Positions 35,390-45,337 are shown, counted from the stretch's first letter. The stretch: 64,000 bases of DNA from Erysipelotrichaceae bacterium (GCA_012513225.1 JAAZCQ010000037.1:62001-126000); one strand, 5' to 3'. A program made the numbers and translations. Notes: generated by a model not told the origin, from the letters alone.

Positions 35390-36085
35390 ATGGATTTAAA
35401 AGATTTAAAGAACAAATGTGTGGAAAAAGGAATAGACCTTACTGAAAATCAAATAAACCAGTTTGAAAAATATATAAATTTACTAAGTGAATGGAATAAA
35501 GTAATGAATTTAACTGCTATTACTGAGTATAATGAAATTGTGGAAAAACATTTTCTCGACAGTTTAATCCCTTTATTTGATGGTTATATATGTGGAAAAC
35601 TTTGTGATGTTGGCTCTGGAGCTGGCTTTCCAAGTATCCCTATGAAGATAGTAAATCCTGATTTAGATGTAGTAATATTAGAGCCTATTTTTAAAAGATG
35701 TAGGTTTTTAAATGAAGTTATTTCCCAACTTAATTTAACAAATATAGAAGTAATTAACGAAAGAAGCGAAGATTACGTTAAAAATAATAGGGAAATATTT
35801 GATGTTGTTATAGCAAGAGCTGTAGCTAATTTATCAATTCTTGCTGAATTATGTATTCCTCTAGTAAAAAAAGATAAATATTTTATTGCAATGAAAGCTG
35901 AAAAAGGCTTACAAGAATTATCAGAGGCAGAAAATGCAGTTGAAATTTTAGGGTGCAAAATATTTAAAGTTGATGAATATATGTTGAATAATTCAAAAAG
36001 AGTAAATTTAGTATATAAGAAAGTAAGAAATACACCTTTAATGTATCCAAGACATTATTCAAAAATAAAAAAGAGTCCATTATAA
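35390..36085 (+). CDS. rsmG: 16S rRNA (guanine-527 N7)-methyltransferase
   Basis: 231 residues. SAM-binding motif CDVGSGAGFPSIPMKI, preceded by the family's EKHFLDSL block; RAVANLSILAELC is also typical. It methylates G527 in the 530 loop. Promoter: extended -10 TGCTATAAT at 35362-35370; GAGG lies before the ATG. First of rsmG-noc-parA-parB, the same order as in Bacillus. Confidence 0.95.
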   Translation: MDLKDLKNKCVEKGIDLTENQINQFEKYINLLSEWNKVMNLTAITEYNEIVEKHFLDSLIPLFDGYICGKLCDVGSGAGFPSIPMKIVNPDLDVVILEPIFKRCRFLNEVISQLNLTNIEVINERSEDYVKNNREIFDVVIARAVANLSILAELCIPLVKKDKYFIAMKAEKGLQELSEAENAVEILGCKIFKVDEYMLNNSKRVNLVYKKVRNTPLMYPRHYSKIKKSPL

Positions 36086-36095
36086 AGGGGGATTT

Positions 36096-36833
36096 ATGGA
36101 AAAGTATGTTTTATTAGATAAAATAAAATCTAATCCCTTTCAGCCAATTATAAATTTTGATGAAAAAATAATAGATGAAACATTAGTATTGGTAAAAGAG
36201 GGAAAATATAAATTAATAGTTAAGGAAGTCGATGAGCATTATTATGTAGTAGTTGGGGAAAAAATATTGCAGGCACTTAACTTATTAAAAGTGAAAGAAG
36301 CTAAAGTTTTTATTATTGATTTAACTAAAGAAAATATTATGGATATGGTTTTAATTAGTGAACTAACACCTATTGAAGAAGCGATTTTGTATATAAACAT
36401 TATGAATGATACAAAAATGACTCAAGTTGAACTTGCGAAATCTTTAAAGAAAACGCAATCAACAATTGCGAATAAAATAAGATTATTAAATCTTAGCCAA
36501 GAGGTTCAAGATGGTTTAACAAATAGAAGAATTTCAGAAAGACATGGTAGAAGTTTGTTAGTTCTTGAAGGAGAACAACAAATTTCTGCATATAAACATA
36601 TACTAGAAAAAAAATTAAATGTTAGACAAAGTGAAGAATATATTTATGATTTAATAAATAGAAAAAAACAAGCAAAAAAATATCTTACAAAAGGATTTAC
36701 TAGAAATGTACAAATTGGTGTTAATAGTATTAATCAATGTTTAGATATGATAAAACTACTGGGTATTGAAGTAAGTAACAAATATGATGAAAATGATGAA
36801 GAAGTAAAAATAACTATTACTCTTCCGAAATAA
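36096..36833 (+). CDS. noc: Noc-like ParB paralogue lacking CTP-binding motifs
   Basis: 245 residues. [11 protein letters not shown] (13-23), the helix-turn-helix segment [31 protein letters not shown] and the C-terminal dimer region ([19 protein letters not shown]) align with Bacillus Noc and its place between rsmG and parA. The CTP pocket is degenerate: GEKILQA (54-60) where ParB/Noc have GERRxRA, and the ENxQR box is missing, [12 protein letters not shown] replacing [17 protein letters not shown]. The N-terminal amphipathic membrane helix of Noc is also absent. It may bind DNA without the CTP switch. AAGGGGG precedes the ATG. Confidence 0.85.
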   Translation: MEKYVLLDKIKSNPFQPIINFDEKIIDETLVLVKEGKYKLIVKEVDEHYYVVVGEKILQALNLLKVKEAKVFIIDLTKENIMDMVLISELTPIEEAILYINIMNDTKMTQVELAKSLKKTQSTIANKIRLLNLSQEVQDGLTNRRISERHGRSLLVLEGEQQISAYKHILEKKLNVRQSEEYIYDLINRKKQAKKYLTKGFTRNVQIGVNSINQCLDMIKLLGIEVSNKYDENDEEVKITITLPK

Positions 36834-36846
36834 AAGAGGTATTAAT

Positions 36847-37623
36847 ATGGGAAAAATAATTGCGATTGCAAATCAAAAAGGTGGAGTAGGAAAAACAACC
36901 ACGAGTATGAATCTAGCTGCTGGTTTAGCTTATTTTGATAAAAAAGTATTATTAGTTGATTTTGATCCACAAGGAAATTCAACTCAAGGAATAGGTGCAA
37001 ATAAGGTTGGTTATAAAAAAAGTGTTTATGATGTAATCATGAATAATGTTCCAGTAAAAGATGCAAAAGTAACTTTGAAAATGCCACCTTTAGATGTATT
37101 ACCAGCAAATATTAATCTTGCAGGTGCAGATACAGAGATGGCTACTTACAAAGTTGGAAGAGAAGCATTATTAAGAGACAAATTAGCTGCAGTACGAGAT
37201 GATTATGATTTTATTATTATAGATTGTCCACCATCTTTAGGATTATTAAATACAAATGCTTTAACTGCTGCAGATAGTGTGATAATACCTGTACAATGTG
37301 AATATTTTGCTTTAGAGGGTTTAACACAGCTATTAAGTACAATTAGAATAGTACAAAGACTTTTTAATAAATCTTTAATAATTGAGGGAGTTTTATTAAC
37401 TATGTTTGATGCAAGAACAAAGCTTTCTGTTGAAGTACAACAAGAAGTAAGAAAATACTTTAGAGAAAGAGTTTATAAAAGCTACATTCCTAGAAATGTT
37501 AAACTGTCTGAAGCTCCTGGAAATGAACAATCAATTTTTGAATATGATACAAAAAGTGAAGGTGCAAAAGCTTATGCATCTTTAGTAAAAGAGGTAATAA
37601 CTCAAAATGCTAAGGGGGTATAA
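36847..37623 (+). CDS. parA: Chromosome partitioning ATPase ParA (Soj)
   Basis: 258 residues. Deviant Walker [10 protein letters not shown] (11-19), Walker A' VDFDPQGN and Walker [10 protein letters not shown] are complete. ATP-bound dimers coat DNA and, with ParB-parS, drive origin segregation and influence DnaA. It follows noc by 13 bases with AGAGGT upstream, and parB starts three bases later. Confidence 0.97.
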   Translation: MGKIIAIANQKGGVGKTTTSMNLAAGLAYFDKKVLLVDFDPQGNSTQGIGANKVGYKKSVYDVIMNNVPVKDAKVTLKMPPLDVLPANINLAGADTEMATYKVGREALLRDKLAAVRDDYDFIIIDCPPSLGLLNTNALTAADSVIIPVQCEYFALEGLTQLLSTIRIVQRLFNKSLIIEGVLLTMFDARTKLSVEVQQEVRKYFRERVYKSYIPRNVKLSEAPGNEQSIFEYDTKSEGAKAYASLVKEVITQNAKGV

Positions 37624-37626
37624 ATT

Positions 37627-38502
37627 ATGACTAAAAAAGAAGATAAAAAAAGATTAGGAAGAGGATTAGAAGCTATTTTTGGAAATGATGTAACTGCATT
37701 ACTAGATGAAATACAAGAAGGTAGTGACGGTAAAAGACAGGTTGAAATTAATATAAATGATATAAGACCAAATCCTTTTCAACCAAGAAAACAATTTGAT
37801 GAAAAATCACTAAAAGAATTAAGTGATTCTATAAAAGAACATGGAATATTCACTGCTTTAATTGTAAGAAAGTCTTTTCAAGGCTATGAAATTATTGCGG
37901 GTGAAAGAAGATGGCGTGCAGCAAAAATTGCAAAATTAGCTACAGTACCCTGTGTTGTTTATGAGTTTACTGATGCTCAAATGATGGAAATCTCTATTTT
38001 AGAAAATATTCAAAGAGAAGATTTAAACCCTATAGAAGAAGCTATGGCCTATAAAAATTTAATGGATAAATTAGACTATACACAAGAAAAATTAGCAAAA
38101 AGAGTAGGAAAAACTAGGGAATATTGTGCAAATATATTAAGACTATTAAATCTTCCAAAAAGTGTTCAAGATTTAGTTATAAATAAAAAGCTAACAATGT
38201 CACATGTTAGACCATTATTAGCACTTGATAATGAAGAAATGATATATGATATAGCTTTAAAAATAATTGATGAAAAGATGTCAGTAAGACAGGTTGAAAA
38301 ATTGGTAAAAGAATTAGATCCTTCTAAAGCTTTAGTTAAGAAAAAAGAAAAAGAAATAGATCCAGAATTAAAATATGTAGAAGAATTATTAGAAAAAAAA
38401 TTACAAACAAATGTTAATGTAGATAAAAAACAAGTAGTAATAAAATATAATGATGTAAATGATTTAAATAGAATTTTAGATATACTTGGAATTATTGAGT
38501 AA
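37627..38502 (+). CDS. parB: Chromosome partitioning protein ParB (Spo0J), CTPase clamp
   Basis: 291 residues. The ParA-stimulating N-terminus (LGRGLEAIFG), NPFQPRKQFDE, CTP motifs GERRWRA (92-98) and ENIQR (126-130), the parS-reading helix-turn-helix (LGKTREYCANILRLLNLP in this variant reads VGKTREYCANILRLL) and the C-terminal dimer domain are all intact. It should load at the parS sites at 9827 and 11196 and slide as a CTP-bound clamp. Its intact CTP site contrasts with the neighbouring Noc-like protein. Confidence 0.97.
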   Translation: MTKKEDKKRLGRGLEAIFGNDVTALLDEIQEGSDGKRQVEININDIRPNPFQPRKQFDEKSLKELSDSIKEHGIFTALIVRKSFQGYEIIAGERRWRAAKIAKLATVPCVVYEFTDAQMMEISILENIQREDLNPIEEAMAYKNLMDKLDYTQEKLAKRVGKTREYCANILRLLNLPKSVQDLVINKKLTMSHVRPLLALDNEEMIYDIALKIIDEKMSVRQVEKLVKELDPSKALVKKKEKEIDPELKYVEELLEKKLQTNVNVDKKQVVIKYNDVNDLNRILDILGIIE

Positions 38503-38581
38503 ATCTTAGTATTATATATTGTTTTCATTGAGTTTTCACTGTGTTTAAACTATTATAACATTAGATTGAAGAGGTATAATT

Positions 38582-39781
38582 ATGCAAATATTAGAGTTAA
38601 AAAAAGACCTTTATTGGTGTGGGGTTCAAGATCCTGATTTAAAAGTTTTTGATGTTATTATGGAAACGAAATATGGGACTTCCTATAATTCTTATTTATT
38701 AAAAGGAAGTGAAAAAACAGTTGTATTTGAAACTGTAAAAGCTCCATTTTTTGAAGAGTATTTAGAGGAGTTAAAGAAACTAACAGATATAAATAAAATA
38801 GATTATATTATAGTTAGTCATACTGAACCAGACCATGCTGGTAGTATTGAAAAATTATTAGAAGTAAATCCAAATATTACTCTAGTAGGTTCTAGTGTAG
38901 CAATGACATTCTTGAAAAATATTGTTGAAAAAGAATTTAAGAGTCTTGTAGTAAAAGATAATGATGAATTAAGCTTAGGTGATAAAACTTTAAAATTTAT
39001 TATGGCACCAAACTTACACTGGCCTGATACTATTTTTACTTATTGGGTAGAGGAAAAAACTTTATTTTCTTGTGATGCTTTTGGTGAACATTATAGTTTT
39101 AGTGGAATATTAAAGAGTAATCTTACTGATAAAAAAGAATATGAAGATTCATTTAAGTTTTACTTTGATACAATTATGAGTCCATTTGCAACTCCTCACA
39201 TAGCAAATGCTATGAAAAAGCTAGAAGATAAAGAAGTAAAATATATTTGTACAGGACATGGTCCAGTATTAGATACAGATGTAGATTATGTGCTTGATAA
39301 ATATAGAGAATGGTCAAAAGCTAAAGAAAAGGGAAATAAGAAAATTGTTATTGCATATGTAAGTGCATATGGATATACAAAAGCTGTTGCTCAATCTATA
39401 TATGAAGGAATAAAAGAAGTAAATGATATAGATGTTTTATTACTAGATGTAGAAAAAGAAGATAAGGCATATGTTTTAGATCAATTAGCTAGTTCAGATG
39501 GATTCTTATTAGGAACTCCTACAATAATTGGACAGCCACTTAAACCAATATTTGAACTCACTTTAGATATGTTTGCACCTGTTTATAGAGGAAAATATGC
39601 AAGTGCTTTTGGTAGTTTTGGATGGAGTGGTGAAGCTGTTGGATTTTTAATTGATAGATTTAAACAAATATCATTAAAAACAACTGATGGATTTAAAGTT
39701 AAATTTAAACCATTTAAAGAAGATTTAGAAAATGCTAAAGATTATGGAATTAACTTCGCTAAATTAGTAAAGGGGGAATAA
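38582..39781 (+). CDS. fprA: FprA-type flavodiiron protein
   Basis: 399 residues. N-terminal metallo-beta-lactamase-like domain with diiron ligands in H80-x-E82-x-D84-H85 (SHTEPDHAGS), and later H and D residues (NLHWPDTIF, SCDAFGEH, GHGPV). The C-terminal flavodoxin domain binds FMN (YVSAYGYTKAVAQ). It reduces O2 to water and/or NO to N2O, protecting anaerobes. Electrons come from rubredoxin, encoded two genes on. GAAGAGG lies before the ATG. Confidence 0.94.
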   Translation: MQILELKKDLYWCGVQDPDLKVFDVIMETKYGTSYNSYLLKGSEKTVVFETVKAPFFEEYLEELKKLTDINKIDYIIVSHTEPDHAGSIEKLLEVNPNITLVGSSVAMTFLKNIVEKEFKSLVVKDNDELSLGDKTLKFIMAPNLHWPDTIFTYWVEEKTLFSCDAFGEHYSFSGILKSNLTDKKEYEDSFKFYFDTIMSPFATPHIANAMKKLEDKEVKYICTGHGPVLDTDVDYVLDKYREWSKAKEKGNKKIVIAYVSAYGYTKAVAQSIYEGIKEVNDIDVLLLDVEKEDKAYVLDQLASSDGFLLGTPTIIGQPLKPIFELTLDMFAPVYRGKYASAFGSFGWSGEAVGFLIDRFKQISLKTTDGFKVKFKPFKEDLENAKDYGINFAKLVKGE

Positions 39782-39787
39782 TATATA

Positions 39788-40951
39788 ATGGATGACTTAA
39801 AATATATTGATTATTTAGTTTTGGGTGGGGGAGCTGCAGGATTGTATGCCGCAAAGGCTGTAAGAGATAATGTTAGTGAAGATATTTTAATTATATCTAA
39901 TGAAAAATTATTACCTTATAGACGACCTCAACTAACAAAAGATATGATGGGTCATTTTAACAATAATGAAAAAGCAGTTTTTAAGAGCGAATGGTTTGAA
40001 AAAAATAATATAAAAATAAATTTAGATGAAAATATTATAGAAATAAATTCATCAGAAAAAACAGTTAAAACTGATAAAAACTTATATAAATATAATAAGC
40101 TAATTTATGCATTAGGAGCTAAGGGATTTGTACCTCCAATTAAAGGAAGTGATTTACCTGAAGTACTTACAATTAGAGATACTTTAGATATTGATAAACT
40201 CCAAGCTTTAAAAGATAAAATTGAAAATGTTGTAGTAATAGGTGGTGGGGTTTTAGGATTAGAATCTGCGTATGAAATGCATAAAATCGGTAAAAAAGTT
40301 ACTGTATTAGAAGTTTTACCACAAATTATGGGAAGACAACTAGATTTGAAAGCTTCTAATTTACTAAAAAATGTTATCGAAAAAAGCGGAGTTAATATAA
40401 TTACAAGTGCCAATATTGATAAAATTGAAGGGGATGATAAGGTAAAAGGTGTCTTATTAAAAGATGGAACTTATATAGATGCAGATATGGTAATAGTTTC
40501 TGCAGGAATATCATCTAATATTGAGCTTGCAAAAAATATAGGTATAGATTGTAATAGAGCAATAGTTGTTGATAAATACATGAAAACTAATGTTAATGAT
40601 GTCTATGCATGTGGAGATTGTGCTGAATTTGAAAATATAAATATGGGGCTATGGACTGAAGCTACATCAATGGCTAGTGTTGCCGGAGCTAATGCAACTG
40701 GTAAAAATAATGAGTATCATGCATATTTAGGAGCTCTTACATTTATTGGATTTGATACAAAACTATTTGCTATAGGTGATAATGGTAAATGTGAAGAAAA
40801 ACAATATACAACAACAGAAAAACTAGATGAAGAAAAAGGAATTTATGAAAAATTATATATAGTTGATGGAATACTTGTTGGTGCAATATTGATAGGAGAT
40901 AATTCAAGAATGGGTGAACTTCTATCAAAAATTAATAAACCTATAAAATAA
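39788..40951 (+). CDS. NAD(P)H:rubredoxin oxidoreductase-like flavoprotein
   Basis: 387 residues. Two dinucleotide-binding folds: GGGAAGLYAAKAV (13-25) for FAD and VVIGGGVLGLESAYEMHKIG for NAD(P)H; DVYACGDCAEF is the second FAD motif. Between fprA and rubredoxin it most probably passes electrons from NADH to rubredoxin. The family also includes nitrite reductase-like and CoA-disulfide reductases, so the partner is inferred from context. AAGGGGG stands before the ATG. Confidence 0.85.
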   Translation: MDDLKYIDYLVLGGGAAGLYAAKAVRDNVSEDILIISNEKLLPYRRPQLTKDMMGHFNNNEKAVFKSEWFEKNNIKINLDENIIEINSSEKTVKTDKNLYKYNKLIYALGAKGFVPPIKGSDLPEVLTIRDTLDIDKLQALKDKIENVVVIGGGVLGLESAYEMHKIGKKVTVLEVLPQIMGRQLDLKASNLLKNVIEKSGVNIITSANIDKIEGDDKVKGVLLKDGTYIDADMVIVSAGISSNIELAKNIGIDCNRAIVVDKYMKTNVNDVYACGDCAEFENINMGLWTEATSMASVAGANATGKNNEYHAYLGALTFIGFDTKLFAIGDNGKCEEKQYTTTEKLDEEKGIYEKLYIVDGILVGAILIGDNSRMGELLSKINKPIK

Positions 40952-40986
40952 TTTACTGATATAATAGTTGTAGAAAGGAGATTTAT

Positions 40987-41145
40987 ATGGAAAAATATAT
41001 TTGCCCTTGTGGATACATTTATGATCCAGAAATTGGTGATGCTGATACAGGAATAGCAGCAGGAACAGCTTTTGTTGATCTACCTGAAGACTGGGTTTGC
41101 CCAGTTTGTGGAGCTCCTACTGAAGCATTTGAATTAGTAGCTTAA
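40987..41145 (+). CDS. Rubredoxin with a shortened first metal knuckle
   Basis: 52 residues. The second iron knuckle is canonical (C38-P-V-C41-G) and the body ([28 protein letters not shown]) is unmistakable. The first knuckle is C6-P-C8-G, one residue shorter than the usual CxxCG. It carries single electrons through an Fe(SCys)4 centre, probably to FprA. AAAGGAG precedes the ATG and a TATAAT lies at 40960-40965, so it may have its own promoter besides the operon's. Confidence 0.9.
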   Translation: MEKYICPCGYIYDPEIGDADTGIAAGTAFVDLPEDWVCPVCGAPTEAFELVA

Positions 41146-41150
41146 TTGAG

Positions 41151-41185
41151 AAAGATATCTTATTAAAAAATAGATATCTTTTTTT
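41151..41185 (+). terminator. Terminator of the fprA-rubredoxin unit
   Basis: A 10-bp perfect stem (41151-41160 with 41172-41181) and a run of T follow the rubredoxin stop by five bases. Confidence 0.9.
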
Positions 41186-41315
41186 ATTACTAAAACAACT
41201 AGATATTCTAAAGGTCTACTAAAGCTGCAATTTCTATATTGTATTTGCATTTAAAAATAGTAGACATACTAAAAGGGATATATAGATGAAAATGAATTAG
41301 TATATTAGATTACTA

Positions 41316-42650
41316 TTATTTTCTTTTTATCTCTACTTTATGTTTTTTTCCTTTAATTTTATAATCAGCTAATATATTAATATTAAAATTTTGTGACAAT
41401 ATTTCTATTTCAGTGTAATTATCTTGTAGATTTATTACACCAATTAAAGAAGGGTCAATATAGTTACTTAATGATCCAACTATATCTTTTAATCTAAGTT
41501 TATTCTTTTTACCAGCTCTAATTATAATTTTAGTTATAATTGGTTCTATTTTTTCTTTTTCTAATTTTATATTTAAATTAATTGGATTAATTATAAATAT
41601 ATATTCTTCTGCATTAGATAAAATATAATCTATAACTTTAGTATTTTCATTACTTATTAGTGAAATAGATATTCCAATATCATCTAATCTTCCACTTCTT
41701 CCACATCTATGAATATAGGTATCAATATCATTTGGAATATCATAATTAATAATATGACTGACATCTTTAAAGTCCATACCTCTAGATATAACATCACTAG
41801 AAAATAATATTCTTATACTTCCTTCTTTAAAATCATTATATATTTTAGTACGTCTATTTTGTGACATATCACCATGTATAATTCCTGTTAGAATATCTAA
41901 TTCTTTTACTAATTTATATGTGTTTATACAATCTTGTTTAGTATTAAAGTATACAATAGAAGATTTAATATTTGCAGTGTTTAATATTTGTAATAATGTT
42001 TCATATTTATCATTTGTTTTTATGAAATATTGTGAAATATTTGGATTTACAGTTTCATAATTATCTATTATTACTTTTTTTAAAGGGAAATTTATATAGT
42101 TTTCACTTATAGTAGCACTAAATAATGCAAATTGTGTTTTAGGTAATAAAGAGATAAATAAATCTAGTTGCTCTTTTAAACCAAGTGTATTAAATTCATC
42201 TGCTTCATCTATAATAGTAAGTTTTAAATTATCAAGCTTGATTTCTTTCAATTTAATTAACTCAATTATTCTACCTGGGGTTCCTATAATTATATGTGGT
42301 TTATGTTTAAGTTGGTTAATTTGTTTATTATAATCGTGCTGTCCTATAATTAAAACTACATTTACTTTTAAAGAAGCTGATAATAATTTACATACTTCAT
42401 ATATTTGTAAAGCTAACTCTCTTGTTGGTGTTAATATAATTGATGAAGTATAAGAATCTTCAAAATTAATCATGTTTAAAATTGGAATTAAATATGATAG
42501 AGTTTTCCCGCTTCCAGTTTTTGCTTGAACTAATATATTTTCTTTATTTAAAAGTAAGGGAATTACTTCTTCTTGTACTTTTAAAGGTTCTTTAAAGTTA
42601 TTTAGATATAAAGATTCAATGAGTTCTTCTTTTAAATTAAATTTATTCAT
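41316..42650 (-). CDS. DEAD-box ATP-dependent RNA helicase
   Basis: 444 residues. Q motif region, Walker A AKTGSGKT, PTRELALQ, DEAD in IIDEADEF, SAT, and HRCGRSGR in the second RecA domain. A C-terminal tail of about 75 residues (IRAGKKNKLRLKDIVGSL, IGVINLQDNYTEIEIL) resembles the DbpA RNA-binding domain, which would direct it to the 23S rRNA hairpin 92; this is inferred. No Shine-Dalgarno sequence: a TATACT -10 on the minus strand lies exactly six bases before the ATG, with TTGTGA 18 bases further, so the mRNA is probably leaderless. Confidence 0.9.
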   Translation of the reverse strand: MNKFNLKEELIESLYLNNFKEPLKVQEEVIPLLLNKENILVQAKTGSGKTLSYLIPILNMINFEDSYTSSIILTPTRELALQIYEVCKLLSASLKVNVVLIIGQHDYNKQINQLKHKPHIIIGTPGRIIELIKLKEIKLDNLKLTIIDEADEFNTLGLKEQLDLFISLLPKTQFALFSATISENYINFPLKKVIIDNYETVNPNISQYFIKTNDKYETLLQILNTANIKSSIVYFNTKQDCINTYKLVKELDILTGIIHGDMSQNRRTKIYNDFKEGSIRILFSSDVISRGMDFKDVSHIINYDIPNDIDTYIHRCGRSGRLDDIGISISLISNENTKVIDYILSNAEEYIFIINPINLNIKLEKEKIEPIITKIIIRAGKKNKLRLKDIVGSLSNYIDPSLIGVINLQDNYTEIEILSQNFNINILADYKIKGKKHKVEIKRK

Positions 42651-42720
42651 TTAGACAGTATACATCTAAATAACTATATTTCACAAGTTATGATAAACTA
42701 AATATGAAAGAAGGGTGCTT

Positions 42721-44046
42721 ATGTTTAAAGATACAATTGTAGCAGTATCAACTCCATTACAAGAGGGTGCTATATCTATTATTAGATTAAGTGGTGATGA
42801 AGCTTTTGATATCATTAAAAAAATGTTTAATAAGGATTTAAGTAATAAAAAAAGCCACACAATTACATATGGAATGATTGTAGATCAAGATGGTAATGAT
42901 GTTGATGAAGTTTTAGTAAGTATTTTTAGAAGCCCAAAAAGTTATACCATGGAGGATATTATAGAGATTAATTGTCATGGTGGTTTATTTGTTACAAAAA
43001 CAATTTTAGGTTTATGTATTTCAAATGGTGCAAGGATTGCAAGACCAGGAGAATTTACAGAGAGAGCTTTTTTAAATGGTAGAATTGATTTAACTCAAGC
43101 AGAGGGAATAAACGATATTATTGTAGCAAATAATAAAATAGATGCTAAAAATGCATTAAATTCTATGAAGGGAAGTGTAACTAAACTTATAAATCCTTTA
43201 ATAGATGATTTACTTCAAATAATAGCAAATATAGAAGTTAATATAGATTATCCAGAATATGATGATGTAGAAGTATTAAGTCAAGAAACTGTATTGCCTT
43301 ATGCTTTAAAGTGGAGAGATAAAATCAATGAGGTAATTGAAAAGGCTCAAAACTCAATGATTATTAAAGATGGTATAGATACTGTAATACTTGGTAAGCC
43401 AAATGTAGGTAAAAGTAGTTTGTTAAATGCACTATTAGAAGAAGATAAAGCTATTGTAACTGATATAGCAGGAACTACTAGGGATTTGGTAGAAGGTAGA
43501 ATCAGATTAGATAATGTAACACTTAACTTAATAGATACAGCTGGTATAAGGGATACAGAAGACAAGGTAGAACAAATTGGTATAGCAAAAAGTTTGGATG
43601 CACTTTCAAAAGCACAACTAGTAATAGTTGTTTTAGATGCTTCTACAGAATTAGATAAATCAGATAAAAAATTACTTGAGCTAACAGAAAATCACGATAG
43701 AATAATTGTATACAATAAATCAGATATTAAAAAATCAGATAATTTAAGTGTGTCTGCATTAAATAATGATATTGATGAATTAATAGAAGCTATAGAAGAA
43801 AAATATAAAACTCAAATTATTGCGAGTAATGAAAGTACATTAAATAATGAAAGACAAATTGGACTTGCAATTCAAGCAAGAAATTCAATGGATATTGTTA
43901 TTGATATGCTTAAAAATCATATTGAATTAGATTTAGTAACAATAGATCTTCAAAATTCATATAGCTCATTAAAAGAGATAATTGGAGAAAGCTCTAGAGA
44001 AGATTTAATAGATGCTTTATTCAGCAGATTTTGTTTAGGAAAATAA
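42721..44046 (+). CDS. mnmE: tRNA modification GTPase MnmE
   Basis: 441 residues. N-terminal THF-binding domain (ISIIRLSGDEAF; ARPGEFTERAFLNGRIDLTQAE), a helical domain carrying an inserted G domain (GKPNVGKSSLLN, AGTTRD, DTAGIRD, NKSD) and the C-terminal FCLGK with the catalytic Cys. With MnmG it modifies U34. I chose the ATG at 42721 (AGAAGGG upstream) over a GTG two codons earlier. The next gene starts one base after the stop. Confidence 0.96.
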   Translation: MFKDTIVAVSTPLQEGAISIIRLSGDEAFDIIKKMFNKDLSNKKSHTITYGMIVDQDGNDVDEVLVSIFRSPKSYTMEDIIEINCHGGLFVTKTILGLCISNGARIARPGEFTERAFLNGRIDLTQAEGINDIIVANNKIDAKNALNSMKGSVTKLINPLIDDLLQIIANIEVNIDYPEYDDVEVLSQETVLPYALKWRDKINEVIEKAQNSMIIKDGIDTVILGKPNVGKSSLLNALLEEDKAIVTDIAGTTRDLVEGRIRLDNVTLNLIDTAGIRDTEDKVEQIGIAKSLDALSKAQLVIVVLDASTELDKSDKKLLELTENHDRIIVYNKSDIKKSDNLSVSALNNDIDELIEAIEEKYKTQIIASNESTLNNERQIGLAIQARNSMDIVIDMLKNHIELDLVTIDLQNSYSSLKEIIGESSREDLIDALFSRFCLGK

Positions 44047-44047
44047 A

Positions 44048-44470
44048 ATGGACATATTACTAAAAAGAATTATTGCATTATTTATTGACTATTTAATAGC
44101 TTATATACCTAGCTTTATAATAAATAAACTATTAAATATTTTAGTATTTAAATCAGAATTAGTAATAAATAATTATATAATAAAAACTATATATAATTAT
44201 TTGGTTTTCTTTATTATTTTTATAATATATACAATATATATGGAATATAAATATAAAAGAACAATAGGAAAAATGTATACAAAATTAAGAATTGTTTATT
44301 CTAAGAAAACATTAGGTAAAATTATTTATAGAAGTATTATAAAAGGCTTAAGTTTAACTGTTTTGTATGGATTAATAGGAATTGCATCATTAGTAATAAT
44401 GCTTTTATATAATCCAGAATTATCAATACATGATTATTTAGTTGGGAGTAAAGTATGCTTGGTTGGTTAG
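44048..44470 (+). CDS. RDD-family membrane protein
   Basis: 140 residues with three likely membrane segments. KRIIALFIDYLIAYIP at the start has the R-D pair of the RDD domain, and the central TIGKMYTKLRIV and late HDYLVGSKV segments are the conserved loops. RDD proteins are poorly characterised; transport roles have been suggested. It lies between mnmE and tatD and overlaps tatD by 16 bases, so the three genes are probably cotranscribed. Confidence 0.85.
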   Translation: MDILLKRIIALFIDYLIAYIPSFIINKLLNILVFKSELVINNYIIKTIYNYLVFFIIFIIYTIYMEYKYKRTIGKMYTKLRIVYSKKTLGKIIYRSIIKGLSLTVLYGLIGIASLVIMLLYNPELSIHDYLVGSKVCLVG

Positions 44471-45219
44471 ATAGTCACGCTCATATATGTTCAAAAGAGT
44501 TTGATGAAGATTTAGACATTGTAATTAACAATATAAAAGAAAATAACATTACAAAAGTAATGATTATTTGTAGTGACTTAAATGAATGTGAAAAAGCATT
44601 TGATTTAGCTAAAAATGATAAAAGGTTTGATGTTGCAGTTGGTCTACATCCAATAGATCAAAAAGATTTAACAAAGGAAGATTATGATAGATTTTACATG
44701 TATGCTAAAAATAAGTATGTTAAAGCAATTGGGGAAATAGGTTTAGATTATCATTGGCATAATGATAATAAAGAAGAACAAAAAGAGTTGTTTATTAAAC
44801 AAATTGAATTAGCTAAACAACTAGACAAACCAATAATTGTTCATTCTAGAGATGCTATGCAAGATACTTTTGAAATATTGAAAAAATATAAAATAAAAGG
44901 CGTTTTACATTCCTATTCTGGAAGTTATGAGATGGCAAAAGAGTTTATTAAACTTGGCTATTATATTTCAATTGCAGGGCCTGTTACATTTAAAAACGCT
45001 AGAATTTTAAAAGAAGTTGCAAGTAAAATAGATTTAGATAAATTATTAATAGAAACTGATTGTCCTTATATGACACCTGTACCTTATAGGGGAAAAAGAA
45101 ATGAGCCAATGTATGTTAAACATACGGGAAAATATATATGTGAATTAAGAAATATTGATGAAATAATATTTCAAAAACAGATACATAATAATTATGAAAC
45201 ATTATTTAATTCTAATTAA
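44455..45219 (+). CDS. tatD: TatD-family metal-dependent DNase
   Basis: 254 residues. Metal ligands appear in DSHAHICSKEFDEDL (HxH), GEIGLDYHWH (Glu), VHSRDA, GVLHSYSGS and ETDCPYMTPVPYRGKRNEP. TatD proteins are 3'-5' exonucleases on single-stranded DNA/RNA or D-aminoacyl-tRNA deacylase-like. In Bacillus the homologue YabD also precedes rnmV-ksgA, as here. The ATG lies inside the RDD gene. Confidence 0.93.
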   Translation: MLGWLDSHAHICSKEFDEDLDIVINNIKENNITKVMIICSDLNECEKAFDLAKNDKRFDVAVGLHPIDQKDLTKEDYDRFYMYAKNKYVKAIGEIGLDYHWHNDNKEEQKELFIKQIELAKQLDKPIIVHSRDAMQDTFEILKKYKIKGVLHSYSGSYEMAKEFIKLGYYISIAGPVTFKNARILKEVASKIDLDKLLIETDCPYMTPVPYRGKRNEPMYVKHTGKYICELRNIDEIIFQKQIHNNYETLFNSN

Positions 45220-45337
45220 TATAATAAAATTAATGTCAAATATTAAAAATGTTTTATAATCAAACTAAATTGTGAAAATTAAGTGTTTTTATTAACATTT
45301 TACTTTATTTTTTAAAAATATAGTGATACAATAAGTC

